DNA of 64,000 nt from Bacillota bacterium (GTDB taxonomy: Bacteria > Bacillota > Clostridia > Lachnospirales > Lachnospiraceae). Below are positions 35,403 to 45,101 of the stretch, in pieces. Location of the stretch: positions 1 to 64,000 of the forward strand of contig JAEZWQ010000025.1 in assembly GCA_023420085.1 (NCBI GenBank), in the 5' to 3' direction. The translations under genes were made by a program, and so were the position numbers. Position 1 is the first letter of the stretch, and every line of letters begins with the position of its first letter. Below the pieces are notes generated by a model. The model was not told where the DNA came from, ran no database searches, and worked only from the letters and a program-made list of their open reading frames with translations.

Positions 35403-37341
35403 AAGATATTATATAACAACGCCTATATATTATCCAAGTGCCAAACTTCACATTGGGAATGCGTATACAACAGTAATAGCAGATACTATAGCTAGATATA
35501 AAAAACTAAGAGGATATGAGGTCAAGTTTTTAACAGGTACAGATGAACATGGCCAAAAAATAGAAAAGGTAGCACTAGATAGAGGTTTAACTCCTAAGGA
35601 ACATGTTGATGAAATGGCAAAGTGGATACAGGATTTATGGAAAACTCTTGATATTGACTATGATATTTTTATTAGAACAACTGATGATTATCATGAAAAA
35701 GCTGTACAGGCAATATTTAAAAAGTTATATGATAATGGCGATATATATAAAGGGCATTATGAAGGATTATATTGTCAACCTTGTGAATCATTCTTTAATG
35801 AAAGAGAAGTAAAGGATGGTAAGTGTCCTGATTGTGGAAGAGATGTTACTCATACTAAAGAAGAAAGCTATTTTTTTAGATTATCAAAATACCAAGACAG
35901 ACTTTTAAAACATATAGAAGAACATCCTGATTTTATTCAACCTGAATCAAGAAAAAATGAAATGATAAATAATTTTATTAAACCTGGTTTAGAAGATTTA
36001 TGTGTTTCTAGAACAACATTTAATTGGGGAGTCCCTGTTGAGTTTGATCCTGGTCATGTTGTTTATGTTTGGGTAGATGCCTTATCAAACTATATAACAG
36101 CTCTTGGTTATCCAAATACTGAAGGTGATTTTTCTAAATTTTGGCCAGCAGATGTACATTTGACTGGTAAAGATATACTTAGATTTCATACAATTATATG
36201 GCCGGCAATTTTGATGTCCCTAGGAGTAGAATTGCCAAAACAAGTATATGGACATGGTTGGTTATTGTTTGGTGAAGATAAGATGAGTAAGTCAAAGGGA
36301 AATGTTGTTGATCCTATAATGTTGGTTGAAAGATATGGGGTAGATGCTTTAAGATACTTCCTATTAAGAGAAATGCAAATGGGACAGGATGGAAGCTTCA
36401 CCAATTCAGCACTAATTAATAGAATTAATTCTGATTTGGCAAATGATTATGGAAACTTAGTTTCTAGGTCAGTGGCCATGGTTGAGAAGTATTTTAATGG
36501 TCAATTAGATGAATGCATGGCAAATGCCGTTAGTGATGATGAAATAGAAAGTCTTTGTTCAGAAACGGTTGAATTATATGCCAAAGCGATGGATAAACTT
36601 AACGTTACTGAAGCTTTATCTGTGGTATGGACGTTTATACGTAGATTGAATAAATATATTGATGAAAATGAGCCATGGAAGATAGCTAAAGATGATAGTA
36701 AAAAGGCTATATTATCTGGGGTTATGTATCACTTATTAGAAGGGATTAGAATAGTTACGATACTAGTAAGCCCATTTATGACTAGAGTTCCTAATAAAGT
36801 TAGAGAACAGATAGAGATACCGGATGAATTGTTTACATGGGATAGTATTCAACAATTTGGCCAATTACCTAAAAATACAAAAGTAAAAAGGGGAGAGGTG
36901 ATTTTCCCAAGATTTGATATGGATAAAGAGTTAGAAGAACTAAATGAAATATTTGAAAACAATAAAAAATTAGCAATGGGAGAAGAAGAAAAATACCCTG
37001 AAGTAGAAAAAAAGGAAGAAATATCTATTGATGACTTTTCAAAAATTCAGATAAGAGTTGGGGAAGTGTTAGAATGTTGCAAGTTAAAAAAATCTAAGAA
37101 ATTATTGGTATCAAAGGTACGTGTAGGAAGTGAAATAAGGCAAATAGTTTCTGGGATTGCTAATTATTATAATCCAGAAGAAATGGTTGGAAAGAAAGTT
37201 TTAGTTATTACTAATCTTAAACCTGTTACACTATGTGGTGAATTATCTGAAGGTATGATTCTAGCGGCAAGTGATGATGAAAATAATTTGGTTTTAGCAG
37301 GACTTGATAAAGATATAATTTCTGGTAGTGAGGTAAGATAA
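35395..37341 (+). CDS. metG: Methionyl-tRNA synthetase
   Basis: A 648-residue class Ia synthetase. The HIGH-type motif is LHIGNAYT near 17-24, the KMSKS loop is DKMSKSKGN near 297, and zinc cysteines are in CQPC and CPDC near 127-145. An EMAP/Trbp111-like tRNA-binding domain (about 545-648, FSKIQIRVGEVLEC, KVLVITNLKPVTLCGELSEGMILAA) forms the C-terminus, giving a dimeric enzyme. The ATG overlaps rsmI; a GGAG-type site is upstream. Confidence 0.96.
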   Translation: MNKRYYITTPIYYPSAKLHIGNAYTTVIADTIARYKKLRGYEVKFLTGTDEHGQKIEKVALDRGLTPKEHVDEMAKWIQDLWKTLDIDYDIFIRTTDDYHEKAVQAIFKKLYDNGDIYKGHYEGLYCQPCESFFNEREVKDGKCPDCGRDVTHTKEESYFFRLSKYQDRLLKHIEEHPDFIQPESRKNEMINNFIKPGLEDLCVSRTTFNWGVPVEFDPGHVVYVWVDALSNYITALGYPNTEGDFSKFWPADVHLTGKDILRFHTIIWPAILMSLGVELPKQVYGHGWLLFGEDKMSKSKGNVVDPIMLVERYGVDALRYFLLREMQMGQDGSFTNSALINRINSDLANDYGNLVSRSVAMVEKYFNGQLDECMANAVSDDEIESLCSETVELYAKAMDKLNVTEALSVVWTFIRRLNKYIDENEPWKIAKDDSKKAILSGVMYHLLEGIRIVTILVSPFMTRVPNKVREQIEIPDELFTWDSIQQFGQLPKNTKVKRGEVIFPRFDMDKELEELNEIFENNKKLAMGEEEKYPEVEKKEEISIDDFSKIQIRVGEVLECCKLKKSKKLLVSKVRVGSEIRQIVSGIANYYNPEEMVGKKVLVITNLKPVTLCGELSEGMILAASDDENNLVLAGLDKDIISGSEVR

Positions 37342-38699
37342 TGGGAAAATATTTTGGAACAGATGGATTTAGAGGAGAAGCAAATGTAACTCTAACTGCT
37401 GAACATGCGTATAAAGTTGGGAGATATTTAGGTTATTATCTATGCAAGAGGAATTCTGGTAGAGCGAAGGTTGTTGTCGGTAAAGATACTAGAAGAAGCA
37501 GTTATATGTTCGAAGATTCACTTGCTTCTGGATTGACATCTTCAGGATGTGATTGCTATTTGCTTCATGTTACAACAACACCGTCAGTTTCATTTGTGAC
37601 AAGAACTGAAGATTTTGATGCTGGAATAATGATTTCTGCAAGTCATAATGTATACTATGATAATGGAATAAAATTATTAAATTCAAGTGGATACAAAATT
37701 GAAGCTGAAATTGAAGAAGAGATTGAAAAATATATTGATGTTGAAATCCCTGAGATCCCTTTTGCTACAAGAGAAGATATTGGAAGAACAATTGATTATT
37801 CAATGGGAAGGAATCGCTATATAGGATATTTAATTTCTCTTGCAACGAGATCATATAAAACTATGAAGGTAGGGTTAGATTGCTCAAATGGAAGTGCTTC
37901 TAGCATTGCAAAATCTGTATTCGATGCACTAGGAGCAAAAACATATGTCATCAATAACGAACCAGATGGTATAAATATAAATAGAAATTGTGGATCAACA
38001 CATATTGAAGCTCTTGTTGATTTAGTAAAAAAGAAAAATTTAGATATAGGTTTTGCATTTGATGGAGATGCTGATAGATGTTTGGCAGTTGATGAAAATG
38101 GAGATGTAGTAGATGGAGATAAAATACTATATCTTTGTGGAACTTATATGAAGGAGAAAAATGAATTAAAAAATAATAAAGTTGTTGCAACTGTAATGTC
38201 AAACATGGGATTATTTAAGGCACTAGAAAAACTTGGAATAGAGGTTGATGTTACAGCTGTTGGAGATAAGTATGTTTCTGAAAATATGAAACAGACTGGA
38301 AATAGAATAGGTGGAGAACAAAGTGGGCATATAATATTTTCAAAATTTGCAAATACTGGAGATGGAGTATTAACTGCTATAAAAGTTATGGAAGTAGTAT
38401 TAGAAAAGAAAGAAAAACTTTCTAAATTATTAGCAGAATTTAAAACATATCCTCAACTTTTGAAAAATATAAGAGTGAAAAGTAAGAAAGAAACACTTGA
38501 TGATGAAGATGTAAAAAAAGCTGTAGAAAAAGCTGGAGATGAGCTTGGTGAGGCTGGAAGAATCTTAGTCAGAGAAAGTGGTACAGAACCAGTAATAAGA
38601 GTAATGGTTGAAGCTGAAAGCGATGATCTATGTGCTAAATACGTTGATAGTGTAATAGATGTAATAAAGAAAAAAGGCTATGAATCTAAAGATGAATAA
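37341..38699 (+). CDS. glmM: Phosphoglucosamine mutase
   Basis: A 452-residue phosphohexomutase converting glucosamine-6-P to glucosamine-1-P for UDP-GlcNAc. GTDGFRG at the N-terminus, the phosphoserine loop MISASHNVYYDNGIK near 99-113 (Ser near 101; Val stands where Pro is usual), the metal loop DGDADRCL near 240, the sugar loop GGEQSGHII near 328 and RESGTEPVIRVM near 417 all point to GlmM. The ATG shares its A with the metG stop (TAATG). Its place between metG and tatD is not the usual Bacillus order. Confidence 0.94.
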   Translation: MGKYFGTDGFRGEANVTLTAEHAYKVGRYLGYYLCKRNSGRAKVVVGKDTRRSSYMFEDSLASGLTSSGCDCYLLHVTTTPSVSFVTRTEDFDAGIMISASHNVYYDNGIKLLNSSGYKIEAEIEEEIEKYIDVEIPEIPFATREDIGRTIDYSMGRNRYIGYLISLATRSYKTMKVGLDCSNGSASSIAKSVFDALGAKTYVINNEPDGININRNCGSTHIEALVDLVKKKNLDIGFAFDGDADRCLAVDENGDVVDGDKILYLCGTYMKEKNELKNNKVVATVMSNMGLFKALEKLGIEVDVTAVGDKYVSENMKQTGNRIGGEQSGHIIFSKFANTGDGVLTAIKVMEVVLEKKEKLSKLLAEFKTYPQLLKNIRVKSKKETLDDEDVKKAVEKAGDELGEAGRILVRESGTEPVIRVMVEAESDDLCAKYVDSVIDVIKKKGYESKDE

Positions 38700-39456
38700 A
38701 ATATTTGATACTCATGCTCATTATGATGATGAACAATATGATGTAGATAGAGATTATTTATTAAATCTTTTATACAATAATGGAATAAATAAAATAGCTA
38801 ATATTTCTTATGATAGAAAAAGCATATTAAAATCTGTTGAATTAGCAAATATGTATGACTTTTTATATGCAGTTATTGGATATCATCCATGTGATTGTGC
38901 GGGTATAAATGAAAATAATTATAGTGAAATAGAAGCACTTGCAAGAAATAAAAAAGTTGTAGCTATTGGTGAAATAGGATTAGATTATTATTGGAAAGAT
39001 GTAAAAAAAGAGGAGCAACAAAGGTGCTTTATTGAACAGATGGATCTAGCAAAAAGGTTAAATATGCCTTTTGTTGTTCATAGTCGAGATGCAGCACAGG
39101 ATACATATAATTTAGTGAAAAGTTATGGAAATGGTAAAGGTATTATTCACTGCTTCTCATATAGTAAGGAAGTGGCAAGAGATTTTATAAATCTAGGATA
39201 CTATATTGGTATAGGTGGAGTTTTAACTTTTAAGAATTCCAAGCATATAAAAGAAGTTGTAGAATATATTCCGTTAGAAAAAATTGTACTTGAGACAGAT
39301 GCCCCATATTTAAGCCCAGAACCATATAGAGGAAAGAGAAATTCTTCTGCATATTTAACATATGTAGTAGATAAAATTGCTGAAATAAAAAATGTATCTA
39401 GAGCTGAAGTGTGTGATATAACCTACAATAATGCAATGAGGGTTTATGAGATCTAA
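38692..39456 (+). CDS. tatD: TatD-family metal-dependent hydrolase
   Basis: A 254-residue TIM-barrel hydrolase. FDTHAHYDDEQYD at the N-terminus supplies the first metal histidines; GEIGLDYYW near 90, VVHSRDA near 123, IIHCFSYS near 148 and LETDAPYLSPEPYRGKRN near 200 complete the family set. Members act on DNA ends or D-Tyr-tRNA-like substrates. Start uncertain: ATG 38680 or 38692; the latter gives the usual N-terminus. It overlaps glmM and ksgA. Confidence 0.92.
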   Translation: MNKIFDTHAHYDDEQYDVDRDYLLNLLYNNGINKIANISYDRKSILKSVELANMYDFLYAVIGYHPCDCAGINENNYSEIEALARNKKVVAIGEIGLDYYWKDVKKEEQQRCFIEQMDLAKRLNMPFVVHSRDAAQDTYNLVKSYGNGKGIIHCFSYSKEVARDFINLGYYIGIGGVLTFKNSKHIKEVVEYIPLEKIVLETDAPYLSPEPYRGKRNSSAYLTYVVDKIAEIKNVSRAEVCDITYNNAMRVYEI

Positions 39457-40309
39457 TGATAATAACATTGTAGCTAAATCTACAATGTCGATAATAAAGG
39501 AAAATGAATTTAGATTAAAAAAGAAGTTTGGTCAAAATTTTTTAATAGATTCAAATATTTTAGATAAAATAGTTGATGCATCAAATATTTGTGAAAAAGA
39601 TTTAGTGATTGAAATTGGACCAGGTATTGGTGCTTTATCAGAACGTTTGGCAAAGAGGTGCAACCATCTTATATTGATAGAAATTGATGATACACTTATA
39701 CCAATATTGGAGGAGAATTTTTCAGAGTTTGATAATGTGACTATAATTCATAAAGATGTATTAAAGGTTGACATTGATAAGTTAATATCAAATTATGAAT
39801 ATGATAAAGTTAGGGTAGTAGCAAATTTGCCTTACTATATTACCACTCCTATAGTAATGAAATTATTAGAGGAATGCAAAAAAATAGATTCGATAACAAT
39901 AATGGTTCAAAAAGAGGTAGCACAACGTTTTATAGCAAAAGCTGGAAGTAAGGAGTATGGTGCTATTTCGCTTGCGGTTGATTACTATACTGAATCGAAG
40001 ATTGCATTAAATGTATCGCCAAATTGTTTTATACCAAAACCAAAGGTAGATTCATCTGTTTTACATATGAATGTTAAGAAAAATATTGATGAATCTATAG
40101 ATAAAAATTTGTTGTTCAGAATTATTAGACTTGCGTTCAACCAAAGAAGAAAAACGTTGATTAATTCTTTAGTATCTGGAAATTCTCATATAGATAAGGC
40201 TAAGCTAAAGAGCATTCTATCTAAGCTTGGATTTGATGAAAATATTAGAGGTGAAAAACTATCATTAAATAACTATATAGATATTGTTAAGGAAATGAAA
40301 AATGAATAA
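39446..40309 (+). CDS. ksgA: 16S rRNA A1518/A1519 dimethyltransferase
   Basis: A 287-residue SAM methyltransferase that dimethylates two adenines in helix 45 of 16S rRNA. KKKFGQNFLID near 26, VIEIGPGIGALSERLA near 54 and the VANLPYYITTPIVMKL (NLPY) motif near 131 are diagnostic. GAGG precedes the ATG by four bases, overlapping tatD by 11. The M5 ribonuclease gene that sits between tatD and ksgA in Bacillus is absent here. Confidence 0.95.
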   Translation: MRSNDNNIVAKSTMSIIKENEFRLKKKFGQNFLIDSNILDKIVDASNICEKDLVIEIGPGIGALSERLAKRCNHLILIEIDDTLIPILEENFSEFDNVTIIHKDVLKVDIDKLISNYEYDKVRVVANLPYYITTPIVMKLLEECKKIDSITIMVQKEVAQRFIAKAGSKEYGAISLAVDYYTESKIALNVSPNCFIPKPKVDSSVLHMNVKKNIDESIDKNLLFRIIRLAFNQRRKTLINSLVSGNSHIDKAKLKSILSKLGFDENIRGEKLSLNNYIDIVKEMKNE

Positions 40310-40724
40310 TGTCAGTATAAGAATGGTAAGAAAAGAGTTTTCTGAAAATGAGGCAACAATAGATAATACTTATTTTGGCAAATTATATGAAGACGCAGAT
40401 GGTAGTATGGTTGTATCATATGATGAGCTAGATCAAGACACTAATTCGATTACAAGAGTTAAGATAATATTTAATAATGATAAATTTTTTATGGATCGAT
40501 GTGGGAATATATCTTTTGATGTATCTATTAAGGATGGACGATATATTTATGAAACAGCAATGAATACACCTTATGGAGATCTACCGGTTTTAGTTGAATC
40601 AAAGTCTTATAATATTAAGGAATATGAGAATAATTTTATAATTGAATTGTTCTATGGAATGATAATTTCAGGCGAAAGGGTTGATGATGTTAATTTAACC
40701 ATATTCATAGATAGGGTTAATTAA
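40302..40724 (+). CDS. DUF1934-like calycin-fold protein
   Basis: A 140-residue cytoplasmic protein with regularly alternating beta strands (SMVVSYDEL, SITRVKIIFNNDKFFM, RYIYETAMNTPYGDLPVLVES, NFIIELFYGMII). The pattern fits the YwiB/DUF1934 beta-barrel family, of unknown function. It overlaps ksgA by 8 bases and ends at a terminator, closing the long rightward operon. Confidence 0.7.
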   Translation: MNNVSIRMVRKEFSENEATIDNTYFGKLYEDADGSMVVSYDELDQDTNSITRVKIIFNNDKFFMDRCGNISFDVSIKDGRYIYETAMNTPYGDLPVLVESKSYNIKEYENNFIIELFYGMIISGERVDDVNLTIFIDRVN

Positions 40725-40735
40725 ATTAGAGAGAT

Positions 40736-40772
40736 AAAGATTAGTAAATAGATATTTACTAATCTTTTATTG
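40736..40772 (+). terminator. Terminator of the ksgA operon
   Basis: A perfect 14-pair stem (40736-40749 with 40754-40767), 4-base loop, TTTATTG tail. Confidence 0.85.
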
Positions 40773-41043
40773 TTATAAACCAAATTAAAAGATATATTTT
40801 ATAAGAAAAATGAGCTTATAAATAAAATAAAAATATTATTACAATAAATTAATAATAAATTTCTAATTATTGTATAATATGATAAAAAATCAAGCTAAAT
40901 ACTTTATTTTTATGATTTTTTGCATAAAAACAGAATTAAGATTAAAAGTCAAATTTTTACTTATATAAAGACTAAATATAAAGTAAACTTATAGTATAGG
41001 ATGTGCTATATTCATTTATCTAGAAGGGAGATTAATATCAATT
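40773..41043. other. AT-rich gap before the alcohol dehydrogenase
   Basis: Very AT-rich sequence with several TATAAT-like hexamers (for example near 40875). No ORF, RNA gene or clear palindrome was found. The AAGGGAG ribosome site near 41024 lies about 13 bases before the ATG, longer than usual. Confidence 0.5.
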
Positions 41044-42192
41044 ATGGGATATAGAATTATTTTAAATGAAGTTAGTTACCATGGTTATGGAGCGTTAGAA
41101 AATTTGGTACCTGAAGTTAAAAAAAATAAATTTAATAAAATTGCAGTTTTTACAGATAATGTATTATTGGAAGTAGGAACAGCAAATAAGGCTATAGATT
41201 TATTAAAAGACTCAGGAATTGACTATTGTATATTTACCGACATAAAAGAAAATCCTACTATCGGAAATGTTAAAGATGGATTAAGAATAGTTGAAGATAA
41301 CAAGTGTGATGCAATTATTGCAATTGGTGGTGGATCTGTAATGGATACTGCAAAGGCTGTTGCAATTGTAACAAAAAATCCGGAGTTTGGAGATATAAGA
41401 TCGCTTGAAGGTGTTGCTGATACAAAGAATAGATGTCTACCAATAATTGCAATACCAACTACGGCAGGAACAGCTGCTGAAATAACAATAAATTATGTAA
41501 TAACTGATGAAGAAAATAAAAAGAAAATGGTATGTGTAGATCCTAATGATTTACCAATATTAGCAATTGTAGATCCTATTATGATGGAATCAATGCCTAA
41601 AAAACTAGCGGCAGCTACAGGTCTTGATGCATTAACACACGCAATTGAAGGATATATTACCTTAGGGGCTAATGATATGTCAGATATGTTTGCTATTGAA
41701 TCTATTAGACTAATTGGAGAATATCTAGAAAAAGCGGTTAATAAAGAGAAGGAAGCTATTGAAAAGATGGCATTAGCGCAGTATATTGCTGGTATGGGAT
41801 TCTCTAATGTAGGGTTAGGTATAGTTCATTCAATGGCACACCCATTAGGAGCTTTATATTCTACACCTCATGGTATTGCTAATGCAATTATATTACCTAC
41901 CGTAATGGATTATAATAAGGAATATACTGGCGAAAAATTTAGAAATATTGCTAGGGCGTTAGGTGTTAGTGGCACTGAAAAAATGACTCAAGATGAGTAT
42001 AGGAGTGCTGCTATCGAAGCGGTTAAAACATTAGCTAATAAGGTTGGAATTGAATTGACACTAAAGGGTATTGTTAATGAAGAAGACATTGATTTCTTGG
42101 CAGAATCAGCTATGAATGATGCATGTACTCCAGGCAACCCTAGAACTCCTAAAAAAGAAGATATTATAGAGATGTATAAATCTTTATTGTAG
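41044..42192 (+). CDS. Iron-containing alcohol dehydrogenase
   Basis: A 382-residue group III alcohol dehydrogenase. The NAD(P) loop is AIGGGSVMDTAKAVA near 96-110, and metal-site residues are in GLDALTHAIEGYI near 196 and GLGIVHSMAHPLGALYSTPHGIANA near 256-280, supplying Asp and three His. The family includes butanol, lactaldehyde and 1,3-propanediol dehydrogenases, so it probably reduces fermentation aldehydes. Own transcription unit with terminators on both sides. Confidence 0.92.
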   Translation: MGYRIILNEVSYHGYGALENLVPEVKKNKFNKIAVFTDNVLLEVGTANKAIDLLKDSGIDYCIFTDIKENPTIGNVKDGLRIVEDNKCDAIIAIGGGSVMDTAKAVAIVTKNPEFGDIRSLEGVADTKNRCLPIIAIPTTAGTAAEITINYVITDEENKKKMVCVDPNDLPILAIVDPIMMESMPKKLAAATGLDALTHAIEGYITLGANDMSDMFAIESIRLIGEYLEKAVNKEKEAIEKMALAQYIAGMGFSNVGLGIVHSMAHPLGALYSTPHGIANAIILPTVMDYNKEYTGEKFRNIARALGVSGTEKMTQDEYRSAAIEAVKTLANKVGIELTLKGIVNEEDIDFLAESAMNDACTPGNPRTPKKEDIIEMYKSLL

Positions 42193-42206
42193 AAAAATTT
42201 TTGAAT

Positions 42207-42256
42207 AAAAGCACTTAAAGTTATATGATTAGTCATAAAATTTAAGTGCTTTTTTA
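42207..42256 (+). terminator. Terminator of the alcohol dehydrogenase gene
   Basis: Arms AAAAGCACTTAAA (42207-42219) and its inverse (42241-42253), 21-base loop, T run. Confidence 0.8.
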
Positions 42257-42405
42257 TTGTTAATAATTGAATAATGTAATAGATTTCAATAAATATTATA
42301 CATAGAACAAGAGATTTTGATTTAAAATCTACACTAAATACAAAGTCTAATATGTGATAAAATTATGACACAAATTTGAAAAAATAAGAAAATAATCAAA
42401 TTTAA

Positions 42406-42433
42406 TTGACATAAAATATTCTAGTGATATAAT
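42406..42433 (+). promoter_or_regulatory. Consensus promoter of the ZinT lipoprotein gene
   Basis: TTGACA at 42406-42411, 16 bases, TATAAT at 42428-42433. An imperfect inverted repeat (CTAGT near 42421 and ACTAGT near 42451) brackets the start region and might be an operator. Confidence 0.85.
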
Positions 42434-42476
42434 AGCTTTATTCATAAAAAACTAGTATTAAAGGAGTTATTTTTAT

Positions 42477-43175
42477 ATGAAAAATAGAAAATTATTATTA
42501 GCATTTTGTGGTATTTTAACTGTTGGTTTACTAGCTACAGGATGTGGAAATAAAACACAAAATACAGATACAAAAAACAAAACAACAACTACAGAGAAGA
42601 AATCTACTACTAATGATAAAAAAACAGAAGATAAAAAAACTGATGATAAGAAATCTGAGAATAAAGAATCAACACAATCAGTGAGTCTTAAGAAGTGGGA
42701 AGGCACATGGAATGATATGAGCCGATATTTAGATGATGAAAAGCTAAATAGCGCTTATGAAAGGCTGGCGAAACAAACTAATACAACAGTTGATAAAGCT
42801 AAAAAAGCATATAAAGAAAAAAGAAAATGTGAATTTGGTGGGCTTAAAATAGAGGGAGATACAGTTACCTTTTTAGATAATTTTGCCAATAAGGATGGAA
42901 AAGAAATTAGCAAAAGTGATTATACTTTTGTAAAAACTCATACTACAAAACATGGTAAACATGATTTGACTTGGTATGAATTTAAGGCAAAAGATACAAA
43001 TGCAAAATATCCTGTGTTAATGCTTATGAATCTACATAATGACGAAGAATTGAAACACTTCCACTTTAGATATGGAAGTGATGCTAATAAGATACTAGAA
43101 GGAGATTCATGGTTTCCTGCAGTAGTTTCTCCAGATTCAACACTAGAGCAAATTGAAGAAGAAATAACAGAATAA
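42477..43175 (+). CDS. ZinT-domain metal-binding lipoprotein
   Basis: A 232-residue exported lipoprotein. Lipobox LATGC (Cys23) is followed by a long K/T/D/E-rich linker (about 24-70) and a ZinT/YodA domain: LKKWEGTWNDMSRYLDDEKL near 73, a HGKHDLTWYEF segment near 160, and HFHFRYGSDANKIL near 195 with the metal-binding histidines. ZinT proteins bind zinc or cadmium outside the membrane and pass zinc to an importer; a lipid-anchored version is the Gram-positive form. AAGGAG lies upstream. No Znu transporter is near. Confidence 0.88.
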   Translation: MKNRKLLLAFCGILTVGLLATGCGNKTQNTDTKNKTTTTEKKSTTNDKKTEDKKTDDKKSENKESTQSVSLKKWEGTWNDMSRYLDDEKLNSAYERLAKQTNTTVDKAKKAYKEKRKCEFGGLKIEGDTVTFLDNFANKDGKEISKSDYTFVKTHTTKHGKHDLTWYEFKAKDTNAKYPVLMLMNLHNDEELKHFHFRYGSDANKILEGDSWFPAVVSPDSTLEQIEEEITE

Positions 43176-43223
43176 TATAGATATATACATCCTCCCAAAA
43201 GCTTATTTTATTATACTGTTAAA

Positions 43224-43255
43224 ACTAAAAGCCATCATTAATGATGGCTTTTAGT
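43224..43255. terminator. Bidirectional terminator between zinT-like and pgi
   Basis: A perfect 15-base inverted repeat (43224-43238 with 43241-43255) around TA, between convergent genes. Confidence 0.85.
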
Positions 43256-43258
43256 AAA

Positions 43259-44608
43259 TTAATTTAATTTTTCTAATAATTCTTTTCTAAGGTCCTCATA
43301 TCCAGGCTTACCAAGTAAGGCAAACATATTCTTTTTATAACTTTCTACACCTTCTTGATTAAAAGGATTAATTCCATTTAAATAACCGCTTACTCCACAA
43401 GCATATTCAAAAAAGTAGAATAATTGACCTAGACAATTTTCATCTTGTTTTTCAATAGATATTCTCATGTTAGGAACACCACCATCAACATGAGCAAGTG
43501 ATACACCTAGCATAGCATTTTTATTGACGAAGTCTAAATTTTTACCTGTTAAATAGTTAAGTCCATCTAAATCTCCATCCATTTCATTAATTGTAATATC
43601 ATATTCAGGAGATTCAACATTTAATACAGTTTCAAATATATTTCTATAACCATCTTGTATAAATTGACCCATTGAGTGAAGATCTGTAGAAAAGTCAACA
43701 GCAGCAGGGAATATTCCTTTGCCATCTTTACCTTCACTTTCGCCATAAAGTTGTTTCCACCATTCATTGAAATAGTGTAGTCCTGGTTCATAGTTAACCA
43801 TTATTTCTGTATTTTTACCTTTACGATAAAGAATATTTCTAAGTGCAGCATACTTTAAGGCACCATTTTCACAAAACTCTGCATTTAATAGATACTCTCT
43901 CATAGAAGCAGCTCCATCCATTAGTTTTGTTATATTAGCACCGGAAACAGCAATAGGAAGAAGACCTACAGCAGTTAAAACAGAATATCTTCCACCTACA
44001 TCATCAGGCACAACAAATGTTTCATATCCTTCATTGTCAGATAATGTTTTTAGTGCACCTTTAGAACTATCTGTAGTTGCATATATTCTTGATTTTGCAC
44101 CATCTTTACCATATTTTTTCTCTAATAATTCCTTGAAAACTCTAAAAGCTATGGCTGGTTCGGTAGTTGTACCAGATTTTGAAATAACATTAACGCTAAA
44201 ATCTCTATCTTTTACAAGTTCTACAAGCTCATATAAATACTTGCCACTTATGCTATTCCCTGCAAAATAAATCTCAGGAGTTTTTCTCTTATCTTTAGGA
44301 AGAGAATTGTAAAAACTATTTCTTAAAAACTCAATTGCTGCTCTTGCACCAAGGTAAGAACCGCCAATACCAATTACTATTAAGATTTCTGAATCTTTTT
44401 TTATTTTTTCACTAGCTTTAATAATTCTATCAAATTCTTCCTTATCATAATTAACAGGTAGATCTACCCAACCAAGATAGTCATTTCCTGCGCCTGTCTT
44501 ATTAATCAGAATATTATTTGCTAGTCTTGTCATCTCTTTTATTTCGTTTAGTTCATGTTCCCTAACAAATTTTTTTAGATCAGAATAATCAAATTTTAAG
44601 TTTACCAT
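43259..44608 (-). CDS. pgi: Glucose-6-phosphate isomerase
   Basis: A 449-residue glycolytic isomerase of the Gram-positive length class. GIGGSYLGARAAIEFL near 80, ISKSGTTTEPAIAFR near 142, the DVGGRYSVLTAVGLLP block near 198 and GSSTDLHS-type ATVDFSTDLHSMGQFIQ (here AAVDFSTDLHSMGQ) near 300 are the family signatures. AAAGGAG precedes the ATG. It links glucose-6-phosphate from glycogen phosphorylase products to fructose-6-phosphate for glycolysis and GlmS/GlmM. Confidence 0.96.
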   Translation of the reverse strand: MVNLKFDYSDLKKFVREHELNEIKEMTRLANNILINKTGAGNDYLGWVDLPVNYDKEEFDRIIKASEKIKKDSEILIVIGIGGSYLGARAAIEFLRNSFYNSLPKDKRKTPEIYFAGNSISGKYLYELVELVKDRDFSVNVISKSGTTTEPAIAFRVFKELLEKKYGKDGAKSRIYATTDSSKGALKTLSDNEGYETFVVPDDVGGRYSVLTAVGLLPIAVSGANITKLMDGAASMREYLLNAEFCENGALKYAALRNILYRKGKNTEIMVNYEPGLHYFNEWWKQLYGESEGKDGKGIFPAAVDFSTDLHSMGQFIQDGYRNIFETVLNVESPEYDITINEMDGDLDGLNYLTGKNLDFVNKNAMLGVSLAHVDGGVPNMRISIEKQDENCLGQLFYFFEYACGVSGYLNGINPFNQEGVESYKKNMFALLGKPGYEDLRKELLEKLN

Positions 44609-44643
44609 AGTACTCCTTTCATCTTATGTATTATAACAAAAAT

Positions 44644-44677
44644 AAGCTTGAATGTATATCCTATTACATTCAAGCTT
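44644..44677 (-). terminator. Terminator of the PerR-like gene
   Basis: A 13-pair stem (44644-44656 with 44665-44677) followed on the minus strand by ATTTTTG. Confidence 0.8.
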
Positions 44678-44682
44678 GTGTA

Positions 44683-45075
44683 CTAATTTTGATTTTTTTT
44701 ACAACATTCTGGGCAAATCCCATAGAATTGAACTTCTTGACCGCTTATTGTCCCTTTAAATCCCTTCAAAAGAGTAGGAGCAAGATCTATATTATCATCA
44801 TCATAAATATCATAGATTTTACCACATTCAGTACATGTGAAATGATGATGGGCTCTCATTTCAGCATCAAATCTATCAGGACCTCCTGGAGAAGATACTT
44901 TTTTAATCTCTCCTATATCAGCTAATAATGATAGGTTTCTATAAACTGTTCCCAAACTAATGTTAGGGAAGATTGCTCTTATATTTTCATATACATTTTC
45001 AGCTGTAGGATGTTCATGTGTAGAATAAAGATATTCTTTAATTGCTTCTCTTTGTTTGCTATATTTTAATTTCAT
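44683..45075 (-). CDS. Fur-family repressor, PerR-like
   Basis: A 130-residue metalloregulator. The winged helix covers 1-80 (KQREAIKEYLYS, HPTAENVYENIR, ISLGTVYRNLSLL); the dimer domain holds two structural zinc CxxC pairs (CTEC near 96, CPEC near 122). The regulatory site SPGGPDRFDAEMRAHHHF with an early His in HEHPTAENVY follows the PerR pattern (His37/Asp85 type) better than Fur or Zur. It would sense peroxide through a bound Fe2+. GGTGAG precedes the ATG. It sits behind its own promoter with a self-operator-like repeat. Confidence 0.86.
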   Translation of the reverse strand: MKLKYSKQREAIKEYLYSTHEHPTAENVYENIRAIFPNISLGTVYRNLSLLADIGEIKKVSSPGGPDRFDAEMRAHHHFTCTECGKIYDIYDDDNIDLAPTLLKGFKGTISGQEVQFYGICPECCKKNQN

Positions 45076-45101
45076 AACTCACCGTTTCCATAATTTCAAA
45101 A

